The notes below the pieces were generated by a model. It had not been told where the DNA came from. It did not search any database and worked only from the letters and a program-made list of their open reading frames with translations. Made by a program: the position numbers and the translations under genes. A stretch of 64,000 nt of DNA, taken from the NCBI RefSeq assembly GCF_963678635.1, contig NC_087066.1, positions 4,586,485-4,650,484 on the forward strand. Direction: 5' to 3'. Within the stretch, counting starts at the first letter, position 1, and every line of letters starts with the position of its first letter. Positions 21,801 to 35,000 of the stretch are shown here, one piece after another. The DNA is from Symsagittifera roscoffensis. Lineage: Eukaryota > Xenacoelomorpha > Acoela > Convolutidae.

Positions 21801-24800
21801 CTATTGTAATTTTCATCTCAGATTTAATAGGGTAGTTTTTAAGATAATTCAAATCTTCGAAACTTTTTTTGCCAATAGCAAGTCATGGCCGGTAAAGTAA
21901 AGAAGATTCCCAAAATCGGGTTTCTCGATTGAACACTTCAAGGTAATTTCCGAGTAGAGTAAAAAAAACTTGTTTGAAGTCCATTTTTTTCTTAAAGAAA
22001 CTGGGCGTAGAAAAATATAAAACTAAGCTTCCAACAACCTGGTGTGTCGATTAAATCTATGATATCAGAAAAGGCAAGATAGTTATAGAGAAATGTCCAA
22101 AAACGGTCAACAAATCAGAAAGTTGATATTTCCGAGAAGCAAAGCTTTCTTTTAAAAAAAAACTGGGCGTAGCAGTTAACAATCAAGTTTAACTTTTGCA
22201 AGAAGCATAATTGTGCAAAAAAGATTGGGCGTAGCCGCTTATGGGGAGAATTTTTCAAATCCTCACTATTTATTCAAACAAAATCTTAGATTTGTTAGGA
22301 TAGTTTTTTAAAAATATAGGTCATAAATTCCTCCACAGACTTTTTTAAGTCTGTAGACAGAGTGGTACAGCAAAAAGAGAAAGAGACCAGGGGAGTATGG
22401 AGGCAAGGCAAGCAAAAACGTAAGCGGTATTTTTATGGATACCCTTTTGTGAAAATCGGTAGAATTGTTTTAGAGAAAAAAACTAAAAATTTTGCAAAAA
22501 GTGATAAAATTTTCTAAAGCTTCTCAAAAAAATTAAATAAGAAAACCCAATCCCATACACATTCATAACACCTGTTTTTATCAAACATGAATTCGAGGGA
22601 AATTAGTCAAGCAAGAAAATTGAAATTAAAATTAGCAAATGAACAAGTTCTACGAAATGGAAACGAAGTTTCAAGTTTTACGAAGTTTCAAGTTTTACGA
22701 AGTTTCAAGTTTTACGAAGTTTGAAGTCCCCAATGGAACCAGACTGCAGTAACTAGTTCTCACTCAGTAGTTTAATTTGAATTTTTATGAAATTGAGCAT
22801 GTCAGCTGATAAGCAGCATCATATGACCTCTTCATAGCAGCATCATATGAATCACTGATTTTTTTAAAACTAGTTAATAGCCCGAAACAAAAAGTCTATA
22901 TTCCGATTGCGGTTCGAAACAAATAGCCTTTTTATCGGTTCAATTGATAAAGAATAATGCATCAAATGAGTTAACTTATTACTAAAATAATGTCAAAGCA
23001 CATAATATCAAAAAGCCGTAAAGGTGCCCCGAAAGTGACATCTATATTGCGACTTTGGCTGAAACAAAAGAAGTCGTACAAATACACACCACTCTCTAAA
23101 ACTCGCAAGTGTAATGATATACAAATTATACAAAAAAAAACATTATACAATAAAAAATAGCCAACAGGCAGCTAGAAAAGAGTCAAGAACGCAAGGAAAC
23201 AAAAAGTTACTGACTTGAGTTTTGAAAAAAAAGATTGGCCTTACAGCTATTTGAATTTTCAGGAACAATTTATGATTGACACTTTTTGACACAGACTAAC
23301 CTGAGCTGCTCACCACTTGCGATACAAAAGAAAAAAATTTAAAAAAATCGAAAAGATCGAAAAACTAGATCTATAACATGAATAAAGCTAGTTTTGAAAC
23401 AAAAACAAAACAAGACAATAGAATGTGTGACAAGCATCGGAAAGTAACGTATCCAGCGGTAGAAAAGCCGAAAATACCTAGTCAAAAGTCGAAAAAAATC
23501 AACAAGACTTCAAACTACTGAAAAGTTAATAAGTCCACCTCACCCTCCAAACACTTTATTTGCTCGTCAAAATAAACATTATCAGCCCGCTAAGCCGATA
23601 TAATATAGGCCGAAACCTATTAAGCCCAAAAAAATGAATATACAAGCAGCCGAATAAAAATCCCTTCAATCTCAAAACACAGACACGCACACACAAAACT
23701 TTTTTGACTCGTCATAGATGCAATATGAAGCCAATAAGCCGATATACAATAGGCCGAAACCTATCAAGCCCAAAAAAGAGAAAATACAAGAAAAGTCGGA
23801 AAACAAATTGTTAGCATGAAAAACTTGACCTCTAATTCTATAGGACTTTTATCATTTTGCGCAATCCAGAGATCAGCATTAAAAATGTGTTTCTGTTGAA
23901 ACGACACACAACTAGGTCAATAAGCCGTTAAAAAAGAGACCGAAATCATATCGGCAGAATAAAGTTTTTAAAAGAAAAAAAATACACTAATGTGAAAAAC
24001 TTTAAAAAACTATACAATATGGCAAATAAACATCAGCAGAGTCATCAGCCGACAATTTTTTATGAAACGGACTATATCCAGTTTGAAAAAAAAAAAAACA
24101 GGTCCGGTCAGTTTCAAACCCAGGACCTTTGGCGTCCCAGGCGTATTCATTACCTCCAGACTAAGTCTGCCGAAGACGCTCAGAAATTTGAATTCATTGT
24201 GAACCAAGACACCAAATGATTCAAGCGATTCTGTTAAACTAGTTTTTAACCCGAAAAAAAGTCTACATTTCAGTTTGATAAAGCTTGCTTATCGCAAGCG
24301 TAAAAAAACTAACTCTCAATTTTAGTCTATTGAATCAATCAGTAAACTTCGTGGGGAAACCTGAAAATTAAATTCCATCTTCGAAATTATAAGACGATCA
24401 CGTTTTCGTGAACTTTACACTTCTGCGGTTCGATAGTGGAGTTTGCCGTCCTGTTAACAAAGGAAATAAAATAAACTTAATTAAAGAAATCAAAAGTCAA
24501 ACGGCGAAAAATCAAATTTGACCGTGAACAAGTTCTAAGACTTATGCTGGAAAATAAACAACCAAAATCAGCAAGACCTAAATAAGGTTTTTCACGACAT
24601 ATATATGATTTTTCACGGTGTTCTTGATTTCGCGGTGTTCGTACTTAAAATTATACGAAAAACTAGACATATGATTCTTTCATTATCCACCAAAACACTG
24701 CTCCCATTCTCAATACTACGATACGATTAAGCGGCTGGTACTCACACTGGTATGCCCTCTTGAGTCCACTGAAGAGAGTCAAAAAGGAGGGCATGAGGGT

Positions 24801-27800
24801 CTGCATGGACCCATTGACCACATCCACTTTGCCCCCACAGTGCTGCTGCAGCAGAGTACACAAACCCAGCACACACAGTTTCCTGTCAACACCAAACATC
24901 ATAATAGTCCATAGTTGATGACATGTAGTTCGTGTAGTCCTTCATTATGACCCAACTGGTGTCTAATTGGTCACTATTTGCAAATTTTTCAAGTATTTCA
25001 GACTATTTTCAAGTATTTTGGATATTTTTTTTTCAAGTTTTCTTTTCAGTTTGCGAATTGAAATCAGAAATTTCGAATCATAATTGATTGTTTTTTTTGC
25101 TTAGAATATTTTGCAATGAGCGATATTTTGGACAAAAGCGGAGAACAAAAGTATCAAATCAAACTGATTGTTTGTGCTCAAAAACAATATTATAAAAGTA
25201 TGCCTGTGATAATGGCTGTATATGTGGCTACCTGTCATGTAGTCCGAAGAAGCAGTCCAAGTCACTCATCCACTGCTTGAGGAAGGAGTGAGTGATGGGC
25301 TCCTGACTGTTGGGCAGATTGGTGGTGTTCAGGATATTCAGCACTAGCTCTGGGTTCTTATATAGAGCCGCAATCACAACCTATCAAACACATGTTCATC
25401 TAACCACTGTAGGCAAGTAAGAGCTTCATATTGATACAGAATCCAGTTTGCTACTCATAAAGAAGGCTAGCATATAACTTTTATTCGGCTTTTTTCACGC
25501 TGAAACTTCACAAACTTAATTTACTTATCACTGCAAAAGTAGTCGATCATATTTGAAATCGACTGAAATATCTGTGGCTGAGTTGTCTCTGCGCCTTGAT
25601 GTATACGATTCGATTAGCGAAGCCTCATATATTAAACCGTCAATGTCATACAGTATAATGGCGTTGTTTTTTCGCTAATTTAGCTAATGCACATGCTTGT
25701 TCTAATTTACCTAAAAGCTATTTCAAATCAGAGCTTGACTGGAAAACGAAAACATAGCCAACTGACAGTTGGAAAAGAGTAATAAATGCAAGGAAACTGA
25801 AAAAACACTTCACTTGAAAAACTTTCGAATTTCAAAGAAAAAAACAGATGCCCTTTAAACTTTTTGAATTTCTAGAACAATTTGTGTTTAGCGCTTTTTT
25901 GATAACATTAACCCAATTTGAGAAAACTGGATCAAAAGGTAAAGTTTTTATTCCACTGGAAGTCTAAAAATTAAATTCCACTTTCGAAACCAGCAATTGT
26001 TCACGTTTTTTCTCGACATTTTCACATTCGTATTTGGAGAGTGGTATTTACATCACTTTCAACAGATGAATTTCAACTCAAAAAGTTCATATATACAAAA
26101 ATCTGTAGTTATTGTGCATTTTAAGACTTTTTCGAGAAAAAAAAACAAAAAAAAGTTCATTACTCTTAAACAAAAAGTATACGCAATGGCACATCACAGA
26201 GTATACATGGCCGATGTATATTGAAACAATCTGTGTAGGAGTACGATGTCAAGATTATGCGTTAGTGGTAATAGAGGTTGGTCTACCTACCTGTATGCAC
26301 ATGGTTCTGAGTTCGGAGCAGGTGATGGGCTTGGAGAGTCTGTCGAAGATGAGTGTGAGGAAGTGGGGCATGCTCTTGTCCATGGTGGCATTGCTGCACT
26401 GCAGAATCATCACCTCCAGCAACTTGGCCGCGTGCATCTCAAAGTCCTCGTTCGACTCCTCATTCGTCAACACCTACTCGCCACAATCAATCAATCAAAA
26501 CAATCAAAACTAAAAATAAAACGAGATGCTCACAAACAAGAATAGCATTCAACACAAAACAGCAAAAGCTTTAAATAAGTGTCACCGTGTTTTTTGGCTT
26601 CAATTTCAATTATTGGTTCAAACCATTACTGAAGATTTTCTTTAGGTCAGCCATTTCGAAACTCAGAATGACCACATTATGTGGAACATGCCGTTTTTGA
26701 GCGCTTTCCCCGCTCAAAATATATATACATTGCCTTCGAAGTGTCAAAAAGTTGACCAGCCACAAATGGCTGTCGTAAAATAATTCCAGCTAAGAGACCT
26801 TTTGGAACAAATTCAGAGGGGGTCTTTCCCATAATAGTCCCCCCACATATTATCAAAACCACTATATGGATAGGCTTTATTTTTTGCTCCCGAAGTAAGA
26901 CTATCAAAAAATGGGGGTCTTTCCCATTACAGCCGCCCCAATGGAAGTAACAAAAAACTAGCCCCTCTACACTGTGATTTTACTTAGGGGAGGCGCTATA
27001 TTTTACAGTAGGGATTGGGCTCTAAAAGGAAAGCATCGAAACATTCGGGCCCTAACACATGATTGGTATGATATTTACAGACCTGCCTGCAGACGAGGAA
27101 CACTTTCTCAATCCTGGATGGGTCTGTCTCGAATGCAGGGGTGTCTACAGTGATGAAGTTGTGCAGAGGAGGCAGGAAGTCTAGGAAGTAGTCGTAACCC
27201 TCCTGTGAGAACATGGTGAACATGTAGTCCAACACCTGCCACATCGAAGCAGACACACTAGACACTGTCAGACTGTCCACAATAGACAGAATCTCCTCGT
27301 AGAACTCTTAACAACAACAACAAATCAGTGAGTGATCAACATCGATTTGTAGCAGCACTCAGTCGAGTCCCGAAAAAATATAACTTTTACAAGATTTCTT
27401 GACTGCTTTCTCATATTTCTACAAACCGTTTCAAGTTCAGATTAATTAATGAGATCAGCATCAGATATCAATAGTATAAGATATCAGAAGCCGAACCCTT
27501 GAACGCAACATGCTATTTTGCCGACCGAATTATTATATTTGAGGAGCGACGGCATAAAATTTCGACTTATTGGGATACTTTTAGTAACCTCGGAAAGCCA
27601 ATGTGTTCGCTATTGTATCAAGCTGACAATTTAAAAAAAAACCTTGAAAAATCAGTCCTCTCCAACCTGTTGAAAAACACAGATCCGTACTTAACGCTTG
27701 TTTATGTGAAGGATAATGTTTCAGTATAGATTTTACATTTAGTTATGCATACAAGAGATATACATTAGCTGTAACGTTCGAAGAGAAAGAACAGATTGAC

Positions 27801-30800
27801 CAACCATATTCCGGAATCCCTAAATGTGCAAACGGAAACAACTCAATTGGCGCCGATTCCTTTTCGGGTGAAAAGTGTTCGCGTGCGATTAGAGAAACCA
27901 ATTTAACTGAAACTTTCTTCCTGTCGCCTTGTCTTTACATGTCATGTTATTTGACCAGAGAAGGAATTCTTAGGGTTCAAAAAGTGTACCTATATATAGG
28001 GGCGGATCTAGAATTTTCTCGAGGGGGGCGGACTTTCGAAAATTTTGTCGACCTTTTTTTTGTCTGAAAAATGCAGTCCAATAAAAAGCGTTTTTAAGCA
28101 CTTTTTGGAAAATTTTGGTTAAAAAAATTGAGTTTTTTTGGCGCGCGCTCCCCTCCAAATTAGGTCTGCCCAAAATGGATTTCTTAAAAAGTACCAAAGG
28201 GGGAACCGCCCCTGCCTATATATCACACTAAGATACGCTTGTGAGTGACAGTAAGTTTCTGTGAGTGAACTGAGAGTGTGGTGTCGTTTCGTGTACCTTG
28301 TGAGTTGTTCTGCAGCACATATCCGACTATGGACAGCACTACTGGCTCCAGCTGCTGCATGATGGGCTTGTTCTCCTCCAACACATTCACCATACTCTCT
28401 ATCGTGTTCAACAGGCCCATAGCCGTCATGGCCCTAAATAAAAGACATACAAACACTCAAACAAACAATATAAAGATACTACGCATCTCGTATACTATCA
28501 CCCCCGGCTGATATGTTATAATAGGTGGCATATTCAAGTTAAATAGCTGGATCGCTCTTTTTATACTTCGAACAGTTTAAATAATTTATTTCAAGCCAAA
28601 CTTTTTTGGCAACAATAGCGTAAAGTTTGATTTGATGAATACCAATTCATCTGGCATAGTAATATAGGCTTTTAACATAGGGCGGGGGGGGGGGGGGGGG
28701 CAAATGTTAATTGTTAAGTAGATTAAAATAACGCATTTTTGACCAATCAGAATGCAAAATTCTAATTCTCAATAGAAGTGCTAATTAATTGCTTTTATTA
28801 ATAAGGGTGACTATTCTTAAGTAGATACCAAAGGAGGGTGGCAATTGTTAAGTAGATCCGTAATATATTTGCAAAAAAATATCTTAATAGCATGTAAAAA
28901 TGATTGAAAGTGAAATGACTAAATTACGCATTATAGTTCTCAAATTTAATAAAAGTACAACTCAAATAGTTCTCAAAATTGCCACCTATAGTAACATATC
29001 ACCCACACCCCTATGGTACTTAGTAAAGAACATCCACCTCTATGAAGAACTCAGCTTGGAACTCATCATGCCTACCTGTCTTCCACATTTTCATCATCAT
29101 CTCTCTCCAGCACCACTTTGAATGTATCTGCCAGATGTTGTGCAATGTTCACTGCGTAGAGTGCAATGTCCTCCTCGAAGTTGCCAATCAGTCGCTGGAT
29201 CACCCCGTTCAGATCGTCATTCACTGTCTCTCTAATTAGCATCAGCACTGTCTCTAGCACTTTCGGCACCACTGGTTTGATTAAAGCGTGTGCTAAACAC
29301 AGACACTGAATGTAACTGTAACATTGAAATAAATTTAAATAGTTTCCGAACTCTAACAAAAGACAAACTTTCTTGGTGATCATGGTCTAAAACAATTTAT
29401 TACGCTGTAGATTTCCTTAACTTGCCATGGTAGCAAGACATATTACCCTATTCTAACTTATCCTCTACCAAACTGCCCAATACCATTTTAAACTATGTTC
29501 CAACTTGGCCTATGCGATTTTACCCTTCTTTCTAACTTACCCTATGCTAAATTGTACTAATTAGTTGTGTCGCAATTAGTTTTTTCTTTTGAAGTACTAA
29601 TTAAAAACCAAATTAAAAAATTTTTAACCTGCACGTGTTAATTCATTTAAGACCAGCTTTTAGGACTCAATTGAGTCGCAAATTCAGACTAATTTCTGTG
29701 AAGACGCAATTTAGCGCTTTGCCTAAATATTGTATTTTATCATAATCAACCAAGTTTAATCCCCAAATTTCACAATTCAGGGTAGAATGAATGCAAAAAC
29801 TGTTTCAATGTTTATTTTATTATTCAAAATTGCAACAAAAAATGAGCAATTTCTTGTAGATTATCGCAACGCAATCGTCTCACTCTTAAAAATGATGGCC
29901 ATGAATATAGCACGAAGCAAGAGGCGAAAGAGACTGGAAACGCTCAAGATGGAACTCCCACAATTGCAGGTTGACAGCTATCACATTTGGCGATGATCTG
30001 ATTTCCTCACACAATGATCACAGCCACGAAACCTTCCCTGGTCGATCGGATGCACGAATTCTTATTCAGAAGATGAAACAAGATGCTAACAACCAGCAAG
30101 TGCCGGTTAACAGCAGTATAATTGCAACCTTCCTGCATTCCGTAGCGGACGAAAAAGTTCTGCTATTAGCTTTACAATCTCGATCTGCAATAAATTGGGC
30201 TGTAAATCGACATAAAAACTCTTCGCCTCACCAATTGTTGATAGACAGTTTGAAATACCGAAACAATTTGAGAGCTTCTGCTCTTTCGACAACGGTAGCG
30301 AGGATGCCGAAAGAGTTCTCATTTTCGGCGATTGCGACAAGGTGAATGATCTTGAGTTGAACCGAGACTTACGGCTTTGTGATGACACCTTTAAAAAACT
30401 CCCAACGCAATTTTATCAATTATATACAATCCACTTACAATTGGCAGGTTTTTATCCCCCCCGTGCATTTGTGCTTTGCTTCCAAATAAACGAGAGTTTA
30501 CCTACAAGAAGTTTCTCAACGGTTTGTCACAGCTTATGCAAAATGCCAAGTCCAACCGTATTCTCGACTTTGAGCGTGCTACTATCAACGCGTTCTCTTC
30601 TCACTACCCCGAGGCACATATTAAAGTTGGCTTCTTTCATCTAACTCAAGCCTTTAACCGCAAAATCAACGAAGTCGGTTTGAAACGATTGTACGGAAGC
30701 AACAAATGAGCTCAATTTGGCACTACGGCTCATTCCTGTGATAAGTTATGTACCAATTGACATGGTCACCGTTGCTTTTGATCAAGTAATCGAAAAACTC

Positions 30801-31957
30801 GAGAAAGTTGCTGATTGCGTTGAGCTAGATGAGACCCTTGGTGAAAAACTGGATGAGGTTGCATCTTATTTCCAAAAAAAGTTACATCAAAGGGGAGACA
30901 ATAGGTCGCAACAACCGAGAGCCATTATTTCCATTAACTTTTCCATTATGATAAACTAACTTTTTGGGCAACGATTAACAACTTTTACCGAGAACAATTA
31001 TTATTCGACCCATTGATGATTCACCCCAAATTCATCAGAACTTAAATATTCTGATTTCAACAGCATAAAAATTCACCGCCACAATAAAAATCACCATGTC
31101 CATTTTTCCTAAAATGCAGTCGCATACAGTCCTAAAATAGTTACTCACATTTCTCCTGACTGCCAATGACTGAGTGAAGAGCTACTGCTGCATTGACTTT
31201 CACCGGCAGCTGCTCCTGTTCACTCAGAATGCAGTTCAGCAGACCCTGAGTGATGTTGGCAAGAGTGGAGTCGTCTTTGAGTTTAACCAGGGCGAACTGA
31301 TTCACCACCCAACACGCTCTCGCACGCATGAAGCCAAACTCACTTGAGAACTGGGGAATCACCTACACAAACCCACCCTCAACCATAACATTCAAAATTC
31401 TATGCTGAACATAAAAGAACGGACAATTTTTCATTAAGTTCGGAGAATTTTTCATTGATATAGGTTCTTTCCATCAATTTTCCACGATGGAACGGACCAA
31501 CATGCTAGCTACGGAAACTTTGACGGCGAAGCGCTGTTGTGCCCCTAGATTACACCATCATGTTGTCTTTTTTCCCGCCCTTTTCCCGGATGGGCGATGT
31601 TGTCTCGCTCTCAAGCAAAGCGCTTGGATCAACCTGGGCTTAATGCCACTGACCAAAACAAGTTCATACTAAAAAAAAACATTGAAAAAACAAGTTCAAA
31701 TCTTTGGTATTATTTTATGACATCCATTTTGGGCCGACCGACTCTAAACATTTTTTAAATGTGGCTTCGGCGCCAATATATAGTAATTTTGAATATGAGC
31801 GTGCGCCGAAAAAAGGCTTCGTCAAAATTTTTTAAAGTGCCAGAAAACGGCATTTTTAACGTTTAAAAAAAAATTGTTTTTTTTTGTGTTCTCGGAGCGC
31901 TCTGAAAAAAATCTACAACATTTTTTTTGAAAATCCGCAGCCTCCCCCCCCCCCCCT

Positions 31958-32011
<54 letters not shown>

Positions 32012-35000
32012 GAGAAAATCCTAGATCCACCACTGGATATATTTGAAGCATAAGATCCCATAATATCTATCCATATCTATTTTTCACTAGGTGTTGAAAT
32101 AAACATCCAATATTTTTTGAAAGTAGTTGCTACCTGTGACACGAGCATGTTTTCCACTTGCACTTTGTACATCTTCTTCCTCAGCAGCACATCTGCCAGA
32201 CACCCGATCAGCCTCAGAGCCCCCTCCCTCTTCTGGGGTTCCATAGGGGGGTCTACTGCAGTCAACACACCCACCACAAACTGTAGTGTCTGGGGCAGCA
32301 CCTGAGAGACGAATTTGAAAAAGTAAACAATTTCAGATGTAACTCATCTAGAACACAAGGTTCAGGAAAGGTGAATAAATTACTTTATTATGTTAATGCA
32401 ACTACAGTATCTTCTACATAGATATTTTTCGATACTTTCAAAGTGATCCGAAAAACTGCCGGGTTGTTTTTCGAAGTATTTTGTTTTGATAATACACTTT
32501 GCTTCGCAGGTGTTAAAACAACCAGGGTAGAAACACCAAACATACTTCAAACGATATATTTAGTTTAATGTCCAAAACAATTAACTTAATTCAGCCATGG
32601 GCTTCAATCATAGCAGGCGTCTTTTCAAAACAACTATGAGACGGGATTTAATGTTGTTTTCTCCTGCTTCAACGTTTGCTTTTTGTGGTTCCTAGACCCC
32701 TCTAACGAACGAGTTTTAGTGTAGGAGCCTATGGTATTAACTAATTCTACTATAAAACTGACCTCTTTCCTCTTGCTGCATGCGAGTATGAGTAGTGTCT
32801 CGGCGGCATTGACGGGCGAGTAGAACTCCTCGAAGATGTCGAACTTGGATCTGATGTACTCCAGGGGGTCCTCATTCCACAGCTCCTCGTCCTCCTTCGA
32901 GAAGCACAGGAGGGGAAACAGCACCTCCCGGATCAGAACGGGCAGTTGGGTCTACAACAGATGACATCTTTCAGCTTCAGTTCATTGTTTTGACATAGAT
33001 TTAACAAACGCGGCAAAAACTCACCGGAAATATTGAAAGTTTAAAGCGAAAACTACATTAATTGGTAGATTAAGAAATCGAAACCGATTTCCTTTCAACT
33101 AAAACTTGTGAAATTGCAAAATTTAAGTACAAATTACAGAGATTCAAATCGCCATTGGGAATAATTATAAAAAGCGACGACAGAAAACAAGCACCTTAAT
33201 ACAATATATGATGCTTCCATTAGATCAAAATAAAGAAAAAATCCTCCCCGAAAAAGAAAAACAAATATTGGGAAAACAAGTTCTTTGTGCGTGACCTTCA
33301 TTTTGAGCCAGCATATTGAGTGGTTGATACAGAGAGTGAGGTACTGCAGAGTGTGTTGGAGGACTCTGGGAGCGATGAACAGACACTGTCGCTTCTTCTC
33401 CAGCACAGACAGACACGTGATCATGCCAGGGCTCGAGAGGGTCTTGAGGAACCAGGCGGCGAACTGCTCGTACACATTCGAGATTAAATTGCCAGGACTG
33501 CCGAACCTGAAAGAGGCAAGCAAATGGCTAATAACTAATAGCCTCGACTATCGTACACAGAAGCGTGAAATACCAACTCAGGTATGGATCTTAATAATTT
33601 AGGAAACCAATAGGAATCTATGCAAATAATTTCCGACCATCAATGAAAAATGTAAAAAAAAGTTTAGTTTAATTTTATCGTAACTTCATTTCAGCATAAC
33701 AGAACACGCTTTATTAGTACACAAATCTGATAGATACCAGCCTCTTCAACACTAAAACGTTCAATTTTCATACAAGATGAAGAAAATGAGAATTAATTTA
33801 CACTTCGGACTTAATTCAATAATTCAATTTAACTATTTTTTAAATTTATTTCAGAAATCAGTGGAACCCTCTATTGAAGTAGGAACTACTTTTTATCGAA
33901 CATCTTAAGAATGCTGGGTTAAAACTTTATAAAAGGTTAATTTATGAATTTGTTGACTGACCTCTCGAACAACCTGTGCATAATTCTGGACGCCCACTTC
34001 TTCACTTTCCACCACACAGACGTCTCCTTCTCATCGTCATCTTCAAAACAGTTCACATGTTCAGGCACCTCTTGTTCTAGAACATTCTGACACATCACAA
34101 ACCACTGCTGACAGCTCTCGTTACTGATTGTGTCCAGAGGGTAGAAGTACTGGGTGACACAGTGGAATATCTTGAGGATGAGTTTGCGCATCTCCACTAC
34201 TGGATCACTCTGATCTGCTAACATGGCAGCTGCTCTGGAGTAGAGGAGAGGAAGCGCCACTTTCAACACCTCGTTGCGAGCACCACATTCTTCTGATTTC
34301 TTATATCTACACATATCACAATTGAATCATCCAAACTCACAAATCTGGTTAACAGGATATCTGATAAATAATCACATTTCGCAAAAAAACAGCGCCAGCT
34401 AAATTTTGGTTGTCATGGAAGATTTTTTTTTCATAGTACAGACTCGTTTCATTTTTATCCATTGAAAGATTCATGATATTTTAAGATGTTCGCAATTGCT
34501 TCCCGCATGTCTTCCAGGTGACCTGCAATACTATCCATAACAGCAAGGGATTTCTGGGGCGATGGATGCGAAACCTCCACAGCCTAAAGGGTCCCCATTT
34601 TGGCACTATTTAAAAAACAACAAGCCTTAATTTGCTGTTAACGTACCTTGGGCGCCTATATCAAATAGATTTGAAGGGGACACTCTATAAAAGGCTTAAT
34701 GTTGACATTTATAGTTGCTGAAAAAAATCTAAAAATGGCACGAACAGTTGTTTGAAAAGCCACTTCCTCGATAAAATCCGAGATCCTCCCTTAATCCATA
34801 GGCATGACACATGAATTCAAAAAAAAACTTTCATAAGACACGAGACGAGGTCAAATTTAACTGATGTGCTAAATCGACTAGACAAGGATGTATTGATTGA
34901 GCCTTACGAGTAGCACTTGCACAGTTGGTGTAGGATGACCAGTCCGGCCGAGAACTCCTCAGGAGTGTTGGAGTTGAGTTTGGCCAGGATCTGGTCCGCC

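Noticed and set aside
24663-24902. Separate 79-codon minus-strand gene
   Set aside because: It is importin exon 15 read through its donor into the intron.
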